Shown piece by piece: positions 1-12,300 of a DNA stretch of 64,000 nt. The stretch is from Marsupella aquatica (taxonomy: Eukaryota; Marchantiophyta). The stretch covers positions 22,754,001 through 22,818,000 of the forward strand of contig OZ316897.1 of the NCBI GenBank assembly GCA_973895155.1. The letters run 5' to 3'. Positions within the stretch are counted from its first letter, which is position 1. Each line of letters opens with the position of its first letter. The position numbers and the translations under genes were made by a program. The notes under the pieces were generated by a model. That model did not search any database. It saw nothing but the letters and a program-made list of their open reading frames with translations, and had not been told where the DNA came from.

Positions 1-7
1 TTTTTAC

Positions 8-86
8 CTTCTGTGGAATCAGTGGCAGAACTTTTACCACCAAAGGCAGCAAAGGGTCTTGGATCCAACACCAGCTTCTTGTACGT
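8..86 (-). CDS. Possible internal exon of an unidentified gene at the window edge
   Basis: On the minus strand this stretch is open. It is preceded by a plausible acceptor (TGTAG) and followed by a donor (AAG|GTAAAA). It reads roughly TYKKLVLDPRPFAAFGG followed by KSSATDSTEG. The balanced composition and the splice sites on both sides suggest a real exon of a gene that continues to the left of the window. No family is recognised, and neighbouring exons were not found between 90 and 2600. It could also be chance. Confidence 0.3.
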
Positions 87-3000
87 CTACACAGAAATAA
101 CATGCGTCTTCTATCCTTGCCACACACTCTAACTATTTACATTTCTATCAATTGGTTTTTTCAAAAACTTGCAAACAATAAAAACATACAAGCATTTTGA
201 TCATGTAAAACATTGATAACTAGCACAACATCAAAATGGTAACTTTGTTTTACCTAATTCTTTGCTGCTCTAAAATTTACCATTCTATTTGTTGATCTTT
301 TTACTGTTATCGAGTATAACGGTTTTTTTTGCCTTGCATCAAACACAAACAGTTGTGTTTGTTTTTTGTTGAAAACATCATAACATTGTTCCCATGGGGG
401 AAGGAGCTTCCCATGGGGGTCTGTCAATAAATACAACAAATTTTCAGAAAGCGAGCCCGATGGCCCCATCAATACCCGGCCAGGGGGTGAATGTCACCCA
501 AGCAAGAGGAACAGACAAGACAGAGACCACAGCCAGGGGAGATCTCCACACAAAACACCCATTTACTCAGCCCATGCCATCCTGAGCAACCACGCCACAG
601 GAAGGTCACTCCCTCAAATTCCAAAAATTATGGGGTTTCATTCCACTATGTCAAATGCTACTCTGATGCAAGGTAGTCAACTGAAGTCAGATCAAAACTT
701 AAATTAACAAAAATTAAAAAGTGTTCATGCTGAGCAGTTCAGATGGCTTCTCTAAAAACACAATACAAACTCCATATAGAGTCAATCACTCACTCACACT
801 TTGGCTGTCCTAAACCCCAAACAAACAAGTGAAAGTCAGCTTTGACTGAGGAAAAAAAATGGGAAAAAAAACAAAGAAAAATAAATCATTCTGGCTTTGT
901 TATACTTTGGTGGTCAACATGGCCTCTCTTTACTTTAAGTCATGATATCTTCTACTCAACAACATTTTTTATGCAATGAAATCTTTCTAATAAACATTAT
1001 CTTTTACTCAAGCTATCGCTTGCACCAGGATAATTTTTCTCAACTCATCTTTAGCCCAATGTCATCTATTACCCATTGATATTTTTTGACAAACAATATC
1101 TTTTAGTAAATCACAGGTTTTGCGCAATGATATATTTTACTTAATGACATATTTTATGCAATGATTATTTTTACTAAATGACATCTTTTACTTAACAACA
1201 TCTTCTGCGCGACAACATCGTTACTTAACAAGGTCTATTGAGCAACCACATACTTATTTAACGACATCTTTTACTTAACACTATCTTTTTGCGACATGAC
1301 ATATTTTATTAAGGACATCTTTTGGGCAACCACATGTTTTACTTAACTACATCTTTTATTTAAGGACATATTTAATGCAAAGACATGTTTACTGAATAAC
1401 ATCTTATGGCCAACCCTTTTGGGCAACCACATATTTTACTTAACCACATCTTTATTTAAGGACATGTTTACTGAACAACAGCTTCTGGGCAAAGCTTATG
1501 GGCAACTCACGGGGATTGAACTCATAGAATAGAAGACAATCGAATACAATGCATATTTGGGGACAACAAGACAGACAAATTTTGTGTTTCGAAAAACTAG
1601 TGAGCTATGCAAAATTGCTGTCTACATAGAAGGCAATGTTGAGAACTCTATTCTTCTGCTGAATTGCACTGAAGTTTCACTTTTCCTCATCTCCTAGTTT
1701 ATTAGACAGTCTCGATCCCACTACAGATTCGTTTCGGAGTGTGTCGAGGTTTATCAATCGTGCCGCTTGGTCCAGACACCAACGTCTCCAGAGAGATTGC
1801 AAAACTGCGCAGATGCAAACTTGAAAAATCTGATCGATCACGCGTATTTTCCCTGTACTGCGCTCTCTCGAAGAGCAATCGTACTGTACCAGTGCATTTA
1901 AGCGCCTTTTTCCACAGTGTTCGATTCGATGTCGAGCAGAGAATTTGATTTGATCACACACAGGAAGTCCACTACTGTACTGGAACCACGGCAGATATGT
2001 TATTGCTGCATTGATTGATTCCCCGAGTTGGAATTTCCAGTCGAGTCGATAGTCATTAGTTCTGCGTACCGCCCTCCTTCTCCTCCACTAGTGCAGTCCG
2101 TGAGCGGTTGTTGACACATTACTCTCTGCACAAGGAAAGTTTTTGATTGGGTACCGTACTCGTCCATCGAGCTATGCTGGCTTGCATTCAGCCCCAAACA
2201 GCAAACCGCAGCTGCACCGCTGCATCATGGAGAACCTCAGTCAGACAGGCGGACAGCAAGCTATGGCCGGCCAGCGGGCCAGATGTCGATGCCTTGTTGT
2301 ACTCAACCTGTAGAGTTTAGCGCCATGTTGCTGTCTGTACATTAGTACATACGTCCCATGGACTTCTGGTCATGATATATCAATTTCTTCTTGGTTGAGG
2401 AGTGGCTGGCTAGCTAGCTACAGTAGCTGGACCGGTCCAACATGTTGCTGCGTACATGAATGACAACGTAGGCCGGGTAGATTTCGCCATAAATGATCCC
2501 CAACGGTTCCGCGGTCCCGCTGAGGCGATGAGCGGAAGCTGGTAGCGGGCATTGCAGCACATTCAATTCATGGCCTTCCGCCTCGTGCGAACTGTACACT
2601 GCATCGATCGGTTGTAACCTCAGTAGCTCGCTCCTGCAGTGTGACAGCCAGCATATGTGGCTGCAGGAGCGGCTTCTTCAGGAGACTTTTGGAGGCACTA
2701 TTTATTGCTCTCTATTCTCGTTGGATTACCACAAGGCGAACTTCGATCTATCTTTTGCACTCGCATTCAGTCGCCGCTGCTACCTCTGGTACGTGTGTGA
2801 AGGCAAGTTCAGTTCTTTCTGGAGCTAGAGTTGACCATGTGTGCTCTCAGGATATGTCATCTCTTTTGCTCTTGTCACTGTTCCTTCCGGTGCAGAGCCC
2901 ATCTCGATCCACTGCGGTCAATCATAGCTTACTGTCAAATCTTGGCGACGTTGTTTTTTGTCTGATGCTTAGGGGTTCATTAGTCTACAAGAATCTGCAA

Positions 3001-3157
3001 TTTATGTGGACGTTGCTCATCGTTGTATCCCACATCAACAACCACTGCGGTATTTAAATTGAATTATTTGTCTAACATGTTTGGTTTCAATCTTCATACA
3101 GATCAACTGAGTGTTACCTCGTCATACTCATCTATCAACATTCACAGTCCAGACACC
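87..3157. other. Long non-coding stretch
   Basis: Only short unconvincing ORFs are seen here. The interval holds AT-rich sequence, a degenerate tandem array at 960-1500 and, from about 2640 onward, the probable promoter and leader of the lipid-transfer gene. No RNA gene was recognised. Confidence 0.5.
960..1500. repeat. Degenerate AT-rich tandem array
   Basis: A short unit built around ACTTAACGACATCTTTTA and GGGCAACCACAT recurs many times with drift (for example near 1140, 1170, 1260, 1330, 1440). Units are roughly 20-35 bases and imperfect. No coding potential is seen. Confidence 0.6.
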
Positions 3158-3502
3158 ATGGGGTGCATTGGAATCGCTAATGGCAAGTGTGCTCTGGCTT
3201 TGGCCGTGCTCTTTGTGATCATGCTCCTCAACGTGGAGCTCAGTCAAGCCGACGACTGCAATAAGAGCGCTATCATAAGCTCCTTGAGACCCTGCTTGGG
3301 TTCGTCAACTGACCCCGACCGCGACAGCGTCTGCTGCGGTGCCATGAGAAACGTCATGATCTATCAGAAGCCCTCGGGCGCATGCATCTGTGCTCTTGTG
3401 GACGATGAATCAGCAGCTGCGATGGGTATGAATCCTGCAGTTGCGAAGAAAGTGATAGGAAAGTGCGTCGGAGCTTCATCAATCCCACCATGCTTGGATT
3501 GA
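3158..3502 (+). CDS. Non-specific lipid-transfer / 8-cysteine-motif secreted protein
   Basis: A 114-residue protein. Residues about 1-31 form a signal peptide with a hydrophobic core (ALALAVLFVIMLL) and a likely cut after SQA. The mature part carries the full eight-cysteine motif in the order C, C, CC, CxC, C, C at residues 34, 46, 59-60, 76/78, 103 and 112. This pattern defines plant lipid-transfer, 2S albumin and related proteins, which bind lipids in a four-helix fold held by four disulfides, usually in the apoplast. The ATG at 3158 is chosen because it starts directly at the signal peptide; an upstream in-frame start would put 45 unrelated residues before it. No GPI-anchor tail is visible, so a simple secreted form is likely. 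The gene is uninterrupted by introns over this length. The lipid ligand cannot be told from sequence. Confidence 0.85.
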   Translation: MGCIGIANGKCALALAVLFVIMLLNVELSQADDCNKSAIISSLRPCLGSSTDPDRDSVCCGAMRNVMIYQKPSGACICALVDDESAAAMGMNPAVAKKVIGKCVGASSIPPCLD

Positions 3503-4344
3503 TTTAACTGCAACATTGATGACCATCGTTTCGGAAGAGTGACTTCCAGCGACTGTGCCACGCCACTATACGGCTAGTTGAGACTACCGAACTGTTGCGG
3601 TAGTATCAGCCATAGCCTAGCTTTACGGACGAAGGCACTTTTTCCATTCGTTAAAACTTCGTTAGATTTGGCGGGTTTGCCGCGGCAGGGTCGAGGTTTT
3701 GTAGTCCAGAAACGTTTCTTTGCCTACGATAATGTTTCGCGGAATTTGGTCAAGTGGTAACTCTTGGGAAATGTGATGTCTGTCTTCATGATTTGTGCGA
3801 ATAAATATGGATGATAATTTTTGGGGTAAATGTGGTGTCCGTCTTCTCCATGATCTGTGCGAATAAATAATGTCGATTATAATTTTCCGATAGTTGTAAT
3901 GGTCGTATATTATTACTCGGGTGTACATTCCTCCTGTAATATTTTGCATGTGCACTGGTTATTTTGTGCTCTATTATTAGGTTTGTTGTGCCTGTCATGA
4001 CCGCTCTCTCGATTAATTCGTGTAGAAGAGAGGTCCTCGTTACACATCAAAGAAGTCAAAAGAATCTAATGAAGATGTTCCTCTTCATTACAATCCGAAA
4101 TCCGAATGTCTGGACAGTCCTAAGGCTGCAGCAGCTACACTTCAAAACATTTCAAACGTGGGGAGACATCTAGTTTACAGGTTTAACAAATTCTTTGGAT
4201 GAGAGTTTGACAGTCTAGGATGAAATTTACATGTATTGATCGTGCATACTGTAGAACTGCAGACTGTACATATCTACGATAGCACTTCCTTGATTGAAAT
4301 GCAGCATTTGTCGAAGACCGCAAGCTGCGTGACCGTGGCAGCAT
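3503..4344. other. Intergenic stretch between LTP and P450 3' ends
   Basis: This is the convergent 3' region of the lipid-transfer gene (+) and the P450 gene (-). It contains a short imperfect direct duplication (around 3770-3810 and 3830-3870, sharing GTGCGAATAAATA) and AT-rich sequence suited to polyadenylation. No further gene is seen. Confidence 0.5.
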
Positions 4345-7300
4345 CTAGTGGGGGGAAGAATGTTGAACATGGCAGATCCTTGGTCTAGCAATGACCTCGA
4401 GAGGATGAAGCTTTTGGGTGGTGAAATAAACTTCATCTTCAAGGAAAGATATATGTTGCTGAGGTAAGGTGAAGTGGAAGCGCTGCACGAAAGCGGCGAT
4501 GAAACTGCAGACGACTGTAGTCGCTTGCGACACTCCGGCACACCTCCGCTTGCGACACTCCGGCACACCTCCGCTTGCCCAGCCCGAAAGGAATCAGCTG
4601 GAAGTTCTGCACTCCCATGTCCAGTTCTGGAGTATTCATGAGTCGGTCCGGAATCCATTCGTCCGATTTGGTCCATCTCTTCTTGTCGTGGTGCATCCCG
4701 TATACGTTGATCAGCAGCTGATCTTGCAAGGACGACAATGACGGTGGCAAATCCGTTCAGATTCCAGGCTCACGTAAAATCTTGATTCTAATGCTGGTAC
4801 TGATTGCCTGTTACCCTCGTTCCAATTCCACTCAACGAAACATTGCACATCATGAACTTCTCACATGAATCGTCGATTACCGTTTACCATATTGAAAGTT
4901 AAAGCGATACTTATTATAAGCTCACTTCTAGACACTAGAACTGCCCTTAACTAGACACTAGAAATACCCATAAATCTTTAGTGTTTAAATTGTACACCAC
5001 CCTAAACTATAGACTACAGTAGAACAGCCCACAAATCTTTAACCCGAATACCAATCTTGGGCTACGAAATAGTTCTAATGAGATCTAAATGGGTAAATAA
5101 TAATACATGTCATGCACACGACATAAATCAAAGTCTGAACCTTAGTGAAAAGAGAATTATCCTCGTTAGTTTTTTATCGCAATAGTTTTTCTTACGTGTA
5201 AATTTCTACATTTGAAGTGAGGAATTTCCTAACATTTAGTGTGGGATTGTCTCATTTACACACTTCCGAGCTTTCGCCCACTTTAGTGTTAGCATGATAG
5301 TATGAGTTTTATCAACATGAGAGTGTGACTACATTTTGTTTTGGGTAAGTTCTTAAATGGTAGTGTCCTTGGAGATGCTCGCCATTTGAGAGACTTGTTG
5401 TAGCTTGCGGCACGCCAGGGCACGTCTGGTGACTTGCATGTGTTACTCAGTACCTTCCCTATTGCGGCACAGTTCTCTTCCTCATTCTGACCATACAGAT
5501 CTACTACCGTTTAAGACTAATGGAATCGGTGTTCATCTGGTGTTCACTTTTTCGTCCCGTAAACAAGGCCGAGAACAATGGTGCTTTATTGTGAGGAGTA
5601 CCATTTTGCCATACGTCTCGCTTGAAATGTTTTCTTCAAGTTTGTGCATTAAGCTTTCGAATTTAAAGTCTTGCCAGTCAAAGGTAACAGCTTGGCCGGT
5701 GGGCCCCTACTCTGGCTTGTTCAGTGTGAACGTCAAATCCTGGAAATAATCGAGGCCATGATTAACATCGTAGAGGTTTCCTGGGTCCGTACAACACCAC
5801 AGAACCTACTGGTAAGAATCTGAGAATCGTGGAAAAATGGACGAACCTGCCAGCCCTTGGGAATGTCGTAGCCACCGATGGTGATGTCCTCCTCCACCTC
5901 ACGCGGTAGCAATATACCAACCGGACTATGGAATCTCAACGTCTCCTTGAAAATGGCGTCCAGGAGTGGCAGATTGGGTAGGTCGCTTTCCGTCACCATG
6001 CGGCTCCCCACCACCTTCTGAATCTCTTGGTACAGCCGATCCTGCGTGAATCAAGCCTGGATCAATCTACATTCTAGGTAGCAACAGTACACCGTAGTAA
6101 AATGCTAAACATTCGTCCGGAAGTCAGACCATGTCTAGATACAAATCTGGAATTCTGCAACTACCGTGGCCAGCAGCAAATACTTGAAAATACAAATGGA
6201 ACATTTGGAGTGGATGGCTGAAAAAATACAGTGAGAAAAATTCTAGAACACATCGTTAGATGTTTTCAGTTGGGTTTGATAATGGTCGTTTGGAACAGCT
6301 AGCTTGAACCACACTACTTTTCAGCATTGAAGACTAATGGCCATTATAATGTGGGAAAACTTATCGTCCCACTGCATCGCCGGCTGAGCTTGCTAGTTAG
6401 CTCCCTAACACGGCTGTGCTGGCAACACATGTGCTCCAAGTTCTGTACTAATATTAACGGGCAGTGACAATGGTACTGCGTCTGCGTTGTGTCAAATTAA
6501 TGGCGTTACCACTTCAGAATTTCCCCGAAAAGCCTACTCTATGTTGTGTTCATTAACCTGTTCAATCTTCTTTATGGTGAGTTTCAAATGTCTATGATCC
6601 AATTGCCTATTTACCACTATAATACTCCCAAAAAGTGAAATGAACCCTTTATAAATTATTGATAAAAATGACCAAACCAATTTTGACTTTTCATCAAAAC
6701 ATTATTTTTCTTTTCACTCCTTCAGATTAATTTATTCATACACCCCATCTGAAATATCTGCCCAAGCTGCCCTCCTCAATTGCCCCAGATAAAAAATTTA
6801 ATTTAACTAATTCATATTTTAAATTTAAAAAAGGAAAAACTTTTAATTATTGTATTAATATAAGAATAAAATATAAAATAACTATTTCCTTAAAGATTAA
6901 AAAACTTAGAAAAAAAATTAAAATAAATTCTATCATTTTGTTGTGATTGGACTTTGTGATAAGATAGTATATCCCCTTTGCACCCCCCGAAAACAACGTT
7001 AATATTTTAAATGACCAAATTGATAGCAATAACAGCCATGCATCTAAAATTTTGCAATCACAAATGTGACTCCATAAATAACCCAATCATAACAATAACA
7101 GACCTAGTCTAATAATAACACTTCTTATATTAGCTAACTTGCAATTCTCTACCTTATGTTCTGTTTTCTTTACCTTCTGTTATGTTAGCATTTTTGTGCA
7201 ACAAGAAACAAAAAAGAGAATGACAACGGAAAGTAAATGTATGTATGAAGTTAGTTGATTGCAACGACAATCATGTGATACTGTAGACTGTATATTCATA

Positions 7301-10300
7301 ATAACACCATGGTGGGGGAATGTCAACGATAAGTGATGACAACGGATAAGTGATGACAACGCGCGATTGAAGCATTCACACAACATCTTCTCTCATTTAA
7401 ACAATATTTTGGTAGTTAAATTAAAAAAGTCTTAGAAGCGGCCAACAGCAATTTCACGAGACGGAATTGGGTTGCATCATGAACACACATGTGACTGGGT
7501 ACGCAAGAAACACCTATGATCCGTGGTGATGGTGGATGCCTGGGGACCAGGACTGACGTAATTATTCTAGTACTGGTTATCCGAAGGGAAACTGGTCTCA
7601 CATTGAATTTTGGACATACCTGAACATGCTGATCCTTCGCAAGTTCATATATCGCCCATTCTGAAGTGACGAGAGTAGTGTCGGAGCTCTCAATGATCGG
7701 CTCCCAGGTGAGTAGCTCGACTTTCAAACTGCTAAGATCCGTCTCGACTGTCAACAAATGTTCCAGAAATCCGCCTGTCGGGCCCTGCATTCATTTTATT
7801 TCATTCAAGAGCAAAGTTTGTTAAGCACAGGAATACACCCATCCGACCCCGTATTCGTTTTAATTATGTCATTCAAAAGCACCGTTTGTTAGACCGCGTC
7901 ATATCATGTGCTGACCGTTTCCTAAAGAACTAGAACTGAAAATCTAAGTAGCTCGAGACCGGGATCTCGACCAAGCCTCGCATTCAATTAGTGGTTTTAG
8001 AGAGGGAGGAAAGTAACCCAGATTATCAATCTACAGTCCTGGCCTGTCTCAATGGTATCATCCTCGATCGACAGAGTCCTTATGTGTAACGGCAGTCAAA
8101 ACCGGAGAGATTCAACCTTCTACCCCGCCTTATACGGTTGGAAACTGGGTATCTAGTCTAGAGAATATATGGGAAGATATGGGGTTCAATGGTAATTTCG
8201 TTCTTGAATAACGTCCGTGTACAAACCTGCAACTCGAGATGTCGGCGTTTCTGTTCGATGAGAGCCCGGACCACGAAACATTTCTTTTTTTCCAAGTCCA
8301 CTACTTTCTTCTTGAAGTCGGGGTTTGGGAGCCATTTGAGCAACGGTAGAAAATCCCGCCAGTCCACAAAGACGCTAGACTTCATGGGAGTCACGACCAG
8401 ATGGTCAAATATGTCCCATAGCCCCAATTTTCCCAACTCCAGCACGTCCACACTCTCCGGAATGTACCCCAAGATCTGAGGAAAGAATTCGTTAGAACGA
8501 GATAACACGAATCAGCTGCTTGTCACAACAAATCACACCAAGGTATCATGTGTTTATAGTGTCGACGTAGTTCACATCGAGCAAACACAAGGAAGTCCCA
8601 CGTACAGTATGAGCTAGAAGTTTGGTGAACTTAGGAATTGGTATCGAAAATGCTCTAACCTCGGGTCTAACCCTGTATGTATGAGAAATCGGAGGGCAAG
8701 GGACAGGAACTAAGAAGAAAGCCGCGAATCTGCCAGAGGCGATCACTTCTAAGCATATGAAGGGGCTGGAAGGGGAAGTGCTAACAATTCGCTAAGAGGA
8801 AGTCAAACTTTGCTATTAATGATCAAACCATCAAACTTTTCTTGTGATTGCTGGAATGCGCAGAGTCCCGCTGCGGGGCAGGTTCATCCTGAGAGTAAAG
8901 TCTTCAACCGAGCAATGTTTAAAGAGGCAGTAGGAAAGGGATCAGATACCAATTATGAAACCTTTTGGCACGGGTAGAAAGGAATTGAAGAAAAGGGTTG
9001 AAGTAATATATGGTCATGATCAGTCAATTGTAGCAAGACGACGCATGAATGGATGATAGCCAGAGATAGAGAACCTGATGCATCACGGAGGGGAAGATGT
9101 AGTGCTTGATAGATTCCCTGACGTTCACCAAGCCAGATGATCCCTTTAGTTTCAGTACGACTCCATCCACAGCACTCTCCAGCAATTTCTCTCGAAGGGA
9201 ACTCAAAGATTTCTGCGCAGCAAGTCAGCCAATTGAAGAGATTTTGTGCGAAGCTCGACGATTGCCAACATATATGACGTTTTCTCTCGTGACATGCTCT
9301 GAACTTAGACCCGATCTGCCTAAAAACTAGCCAAATAATTGTCCATCACAAATTTATTCGAATATATCAACCTTCCACGGTACGTTCTTGCTCCTTAAAA
9401 CAGATCAGCACGAGCTCTGAGAGGTTTTTGAACGAGCGAGAAGAAACTGTTTAGACAAGAGAAAAACCCAAACCTGGGGAACAGGTGCCAGAACTCGGCT
9501 TGAAAGCAGTTTCTTCAGCTTGCGGTACTCATCGCCATAATCAGCCGTCGCCAGGAGGCCCTTGTCCGAAGTCCAAACTTTCAGATTACTCAGAAGGCCT
9601 CTCTTGGACACACTTTCATACTTCGTCACGGCAGCCTTTACTTTCATCCATGCCACCAAGTTTCAGAGAAGTTCATCGAGTTCTTGAACGATCAAAGGGG
9701 ACGATTGTGCAGTTATCTGGTGTGAGGACTACGTGACTACTAACTTCAAGTGGATCATGATTCACAGTAAAAACTTTTAATTATGATAATGAACGATTGG
9801 TTACCTCCTTAGCAAGCTCTGGAGAGGACAGGACGACGTATCTGAAGGGACCGAGCTTGAGCCGAAAAATGGGCCCAAATTTCTCGGAGAATTCGGTGAT
9901 TGTTCGGTAAGGCTTCACCGATTTCAGCTGCAGCAAGTTTCCAATAAGTGGCAACCCACCCGGCACACCTGTACATGATATTTGATGCACAGTTCAGAAA
10001 ATCGATTAAGGCGAACGTGTTGTACGAAAACGCTCACCATGTATAGAAACAGAAAATTAATAAATAAATTTCCCGTGACCGTGCGTTAATACTCTCGATT
10101 AAAATAGTAACGCAAGATCCAAAATACTTCCCGCAAGATCTTTCAAAGATTTATCTAGTTTCAATACTGTCCCAGGAGCCGACTATACATGACCGCCTAA
10201 GGAGAACGACCGAAGCCAAGGGAAGTCTTTCAGTCTCCAGGAACAGGGAAAGAAAAGTCTATCTGAAATCAAAGTTCTGAATATTCAAGACATCAACAAA

Positions 10301-10645
10301 TTTGGGGCTAGGCGTATCAGTGATCATAAACGTACTGAATATTAATTCATTCATCGCAGTCTGCTATGGACGTACCGACCAACTTGAAGAGCTGGACACT
10401 GGCCACAACCGACCTGGAGGATAGTACTTCCGTGTCTTGGAGAATCGACTTCTGAACAGAGTGGTGAAGCTGCCCACCACAAGCACGAGGACTAAGAAGA
10501 GAACCGTGAACAAAGACCGCTGTTGCAGCTCCCCTGGCAGAGTGGGAACAATTTGATTCACAGAGCTCCGAAGAAACTGATCTGCAGAAGCCGCCAAGTC
10601 TTTCACTGCCTCTCCCCAAATCTGCTTGGAATTGGGCTGTGCCAT
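4345..10645 (-). CDS. CYP701-family P450 (ent-kaurene oxidase-like), frame-shifted in its heme-binding exon
   Basis: Eight exons on the minus strand: 10645-10414, 9968-9805, 9635-9474, 9212-9075, 8475-8227, 7784-7620, 6041-5847 and 4717-4345. All junctions have GT/AG borders and matching phases. CYP701 enzymes are ER-bound P450s that oxidise ent-kaurene in three steps to ent-kaurenoic acid. Residues 45-60 form a membrane anchor, followed by a proline hinge and PLIGNLLQL. The I-helix has ESSDTTLVTSEWA, the K-helix ETLR (403-406), then GGYDIP, and the heme loop PFGLGKRRCAG with Cys486; all resemble kaurene oxidases closely. Directly after the loop a 25-bp tandem duplication shifts the frame. 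The literal reading ends at 4439 (527 residues) with a nonsense tail, while the family-like C-terminus (ending near KLHPLEVIARPR) is intact in another frame down to the stop at 4345. It may therefore be a pseudogene or an assembly error. An in-frame Met at 10825 would add 60 unrelated residues, so 10645 is preferred. Confidence 0.82.
4523..4578. repeat. 25-bp tandem duplication inside the P450 heme-binding exon
   Basis: The unit at 4523-4547 is repeated exactly at 4548-4572, and six bases of a third unit follow. It covers the codons around KRRCAGVSQA. Because 25 is not a multiple of three, the second copy is read in another frame and the downstream L-helix and C-terminus are lost. The repeat is far shorter than any normal plant intron, so splicing is unlikely to remove it. 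Confidence 0.9.
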
Positions 10646-11070
10646 GACGAACTGATTGATACGGTCAATAGCTGAGCACTTGATTGACGCCGCCTCACTG
10701 ACGGGGTATGAACATGTACACAGTACGTAGCGTACAGCAGCGACCTTGAAGCTCGTCAGCCTGAACTCTGGGGCGGGGTCTTCATACTGATCACGTATAT
10801 ATGCAGTCCTTGTCACCGTCAGCAAACACAGACCGGTGCAGATAACATTGTGACAGCATCAATCTACCGATCATACTAGCCGAATGTTACAAGCCGAATG
10901 GTGAAGGCCAAAATTGATGGTCAGGGACTTTCTGATATCAGGATTTTGATTTCCAATTGAAATCAGCGCTCGAGTCTCCTGTTTCCAGTACTGTTTCTCC
11001 CCAAGGTCGCGCCGCTGAAAACGCCCCTTTCTAGGACGAGGCTACGTACCGGATGTGAGTATATCCGAAT

Positions 11071-11095
11071 CAAGACACGGAAGTACTATCCTCCA
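11071..11095 (+). repeat. 25-bp inverted copy of the end of P450 exon 1
   Basis: These 25 bases are identical to P450 coding-strand positions 10439-10415, which encode the end of exon 1 before the YYPP hinge. The copy lies about 0.63 kb away in opposite orientation. Flanking bases do not match, so only this block was copied. Confidence 0.85.
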
Positions 11096-11364
11096 CAAAC
11101 TCTGGGATAAATTGCGAGGCTCATCCGATCAATGTTTCTCATTTGACAGCCCTTCCCGAGTTGTCCTTCTCTGCGTGCTAGAACTCCTGCTGACCGTAAG
11201 ATTTCAAGCACTTCGCATGAGGGCTTCTCAAACCCTTGAAACCTTGAAGTTGCGGAATAAATTCACTCCAAAACTAGTCACAGGTCAGGAGTGCGCCACA
11301 CTTATTTTTGTGTCCATCATTTTTTCCCCGGGTATTAATTCTTCGCGGTTGGGACAGGAATATG

Positions 11365-11745
11365 CAAATTCTCATTTTTGTGTCCGTCAGAATTGGTCAC
11401 TTGCAGATACGCATTTTTGTGTCCGTCAGAAATGGTCAAGGGTCCAAAGTGATATTCATTTATGTATTGGTCAAGTGTCCAGAGTGTGCAAGTATTCTGA
11501 ATATTTTTGTATTGGTCAAGGGTCCAGAGTGTGCAGATAATCATTTTTGTATTGGTCAAGGGTCCAGAGTGTGGTCCAGAGTGTGCAGATACTCATTTTT
11601 GTATTGGTCAAGTGTCCAGAGTGTGCAGATAATCATTTTTGTATTGGTCAAGGGTCCAGAGTGTGCAGATACTCATTTTTGAGCGCGCCACTGTTTTCCC
11701 TGGTCAAGGGTCAAGAGTCAGTGTGCAGATACTCATTTTTGGGGG
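11365..11745. repeat. About 40-bp minisatellite
   Basis: Around nine copies of a unit containing CATTTTTGTATTGGTCAAG, then GGTCCAGAGTGTGCAGATA. Central copies are nearly identical and outer copies diverge (GTGTCCGTCAG variants on the left). One copy has a short internal duplication near 11567. The open frames here reflect the repeat only. Confidence 0.85.
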
Positions 11746-11789
11746 TGACAGGAGACAAAAAGGAAAGGTTTGAGACCCCCTTCTGATGC

Positions 11790-12300
11790 TGCATTCTGAG
11801 CCAGCCATCCTCATAAAATGTATGTTCTGATTACCCACCCAGGCAGGACCTTTAGCTCATCACACTCTTAGATCTTTTCATGTTACTTTTCTTTTCCTCT
11901 TTTGGTGCTTTTGGGTTTCCCGTTGCACACTTGTTTTGAGTTTGGTGTTCCTACACTTTGTACATCGTTTGCTTAGCTTGTTTCAATCTCATTGTACTTT
12001 GTGTGGCTCTTTTTTGTAGACACACTTCTGCGGGTGTTCAACATTGAGAGCGGTTCAAGCACTGACGCTGCACTACTGAGGGGCCTGGCATCTGAGCAAC
12101 GGAGCCATCCTCACTGAAAATTATTTTATTATTACCCACCCGAGCAAGATCTGTAGCTCATCACACACATATACTCTTAGATTTTCACATTTTCTGTTCC
12201 TCTTTCTATGCTTTCAGGTTTTCCCAATCAACACGTCTTTTGAACTTGGTGTTTGGTCCTTACTTGTCAGGTTTTGGTTGTGGTTGGCTTTTTCTAGGGT
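11790..12300. repeat. Diverged direct duplication
   Basis: Two copies about 290 bases apart share GAGCCATCCTCA, then ATTACCCACCC, TAGCTCATCACAC and CTTAGAT. A weaker third trace occurs near 12910-12980. No coding potential; probably remnants of one repeat family. Confidence 0.5.

Noticed and set aside
2641-3057. 138-codon plus-strand frame upstream of the lipid-transfer gene
   Set aside because: Composition is not protein-like and no domain is seen; more likely promoter or leader DNA.
7141-7386. Minus-strand frame inside the P450 gene
   Set aside because: It lies in the intron between exons 6 and 7; the CYP701-like exons join in phase without it.
11055-11786. Several long plus-strand frames of 80-160 codons
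   Set aside because: They follow the 40-bp minisatellite and repeat the same peptide words in different frames; no real coding signal.
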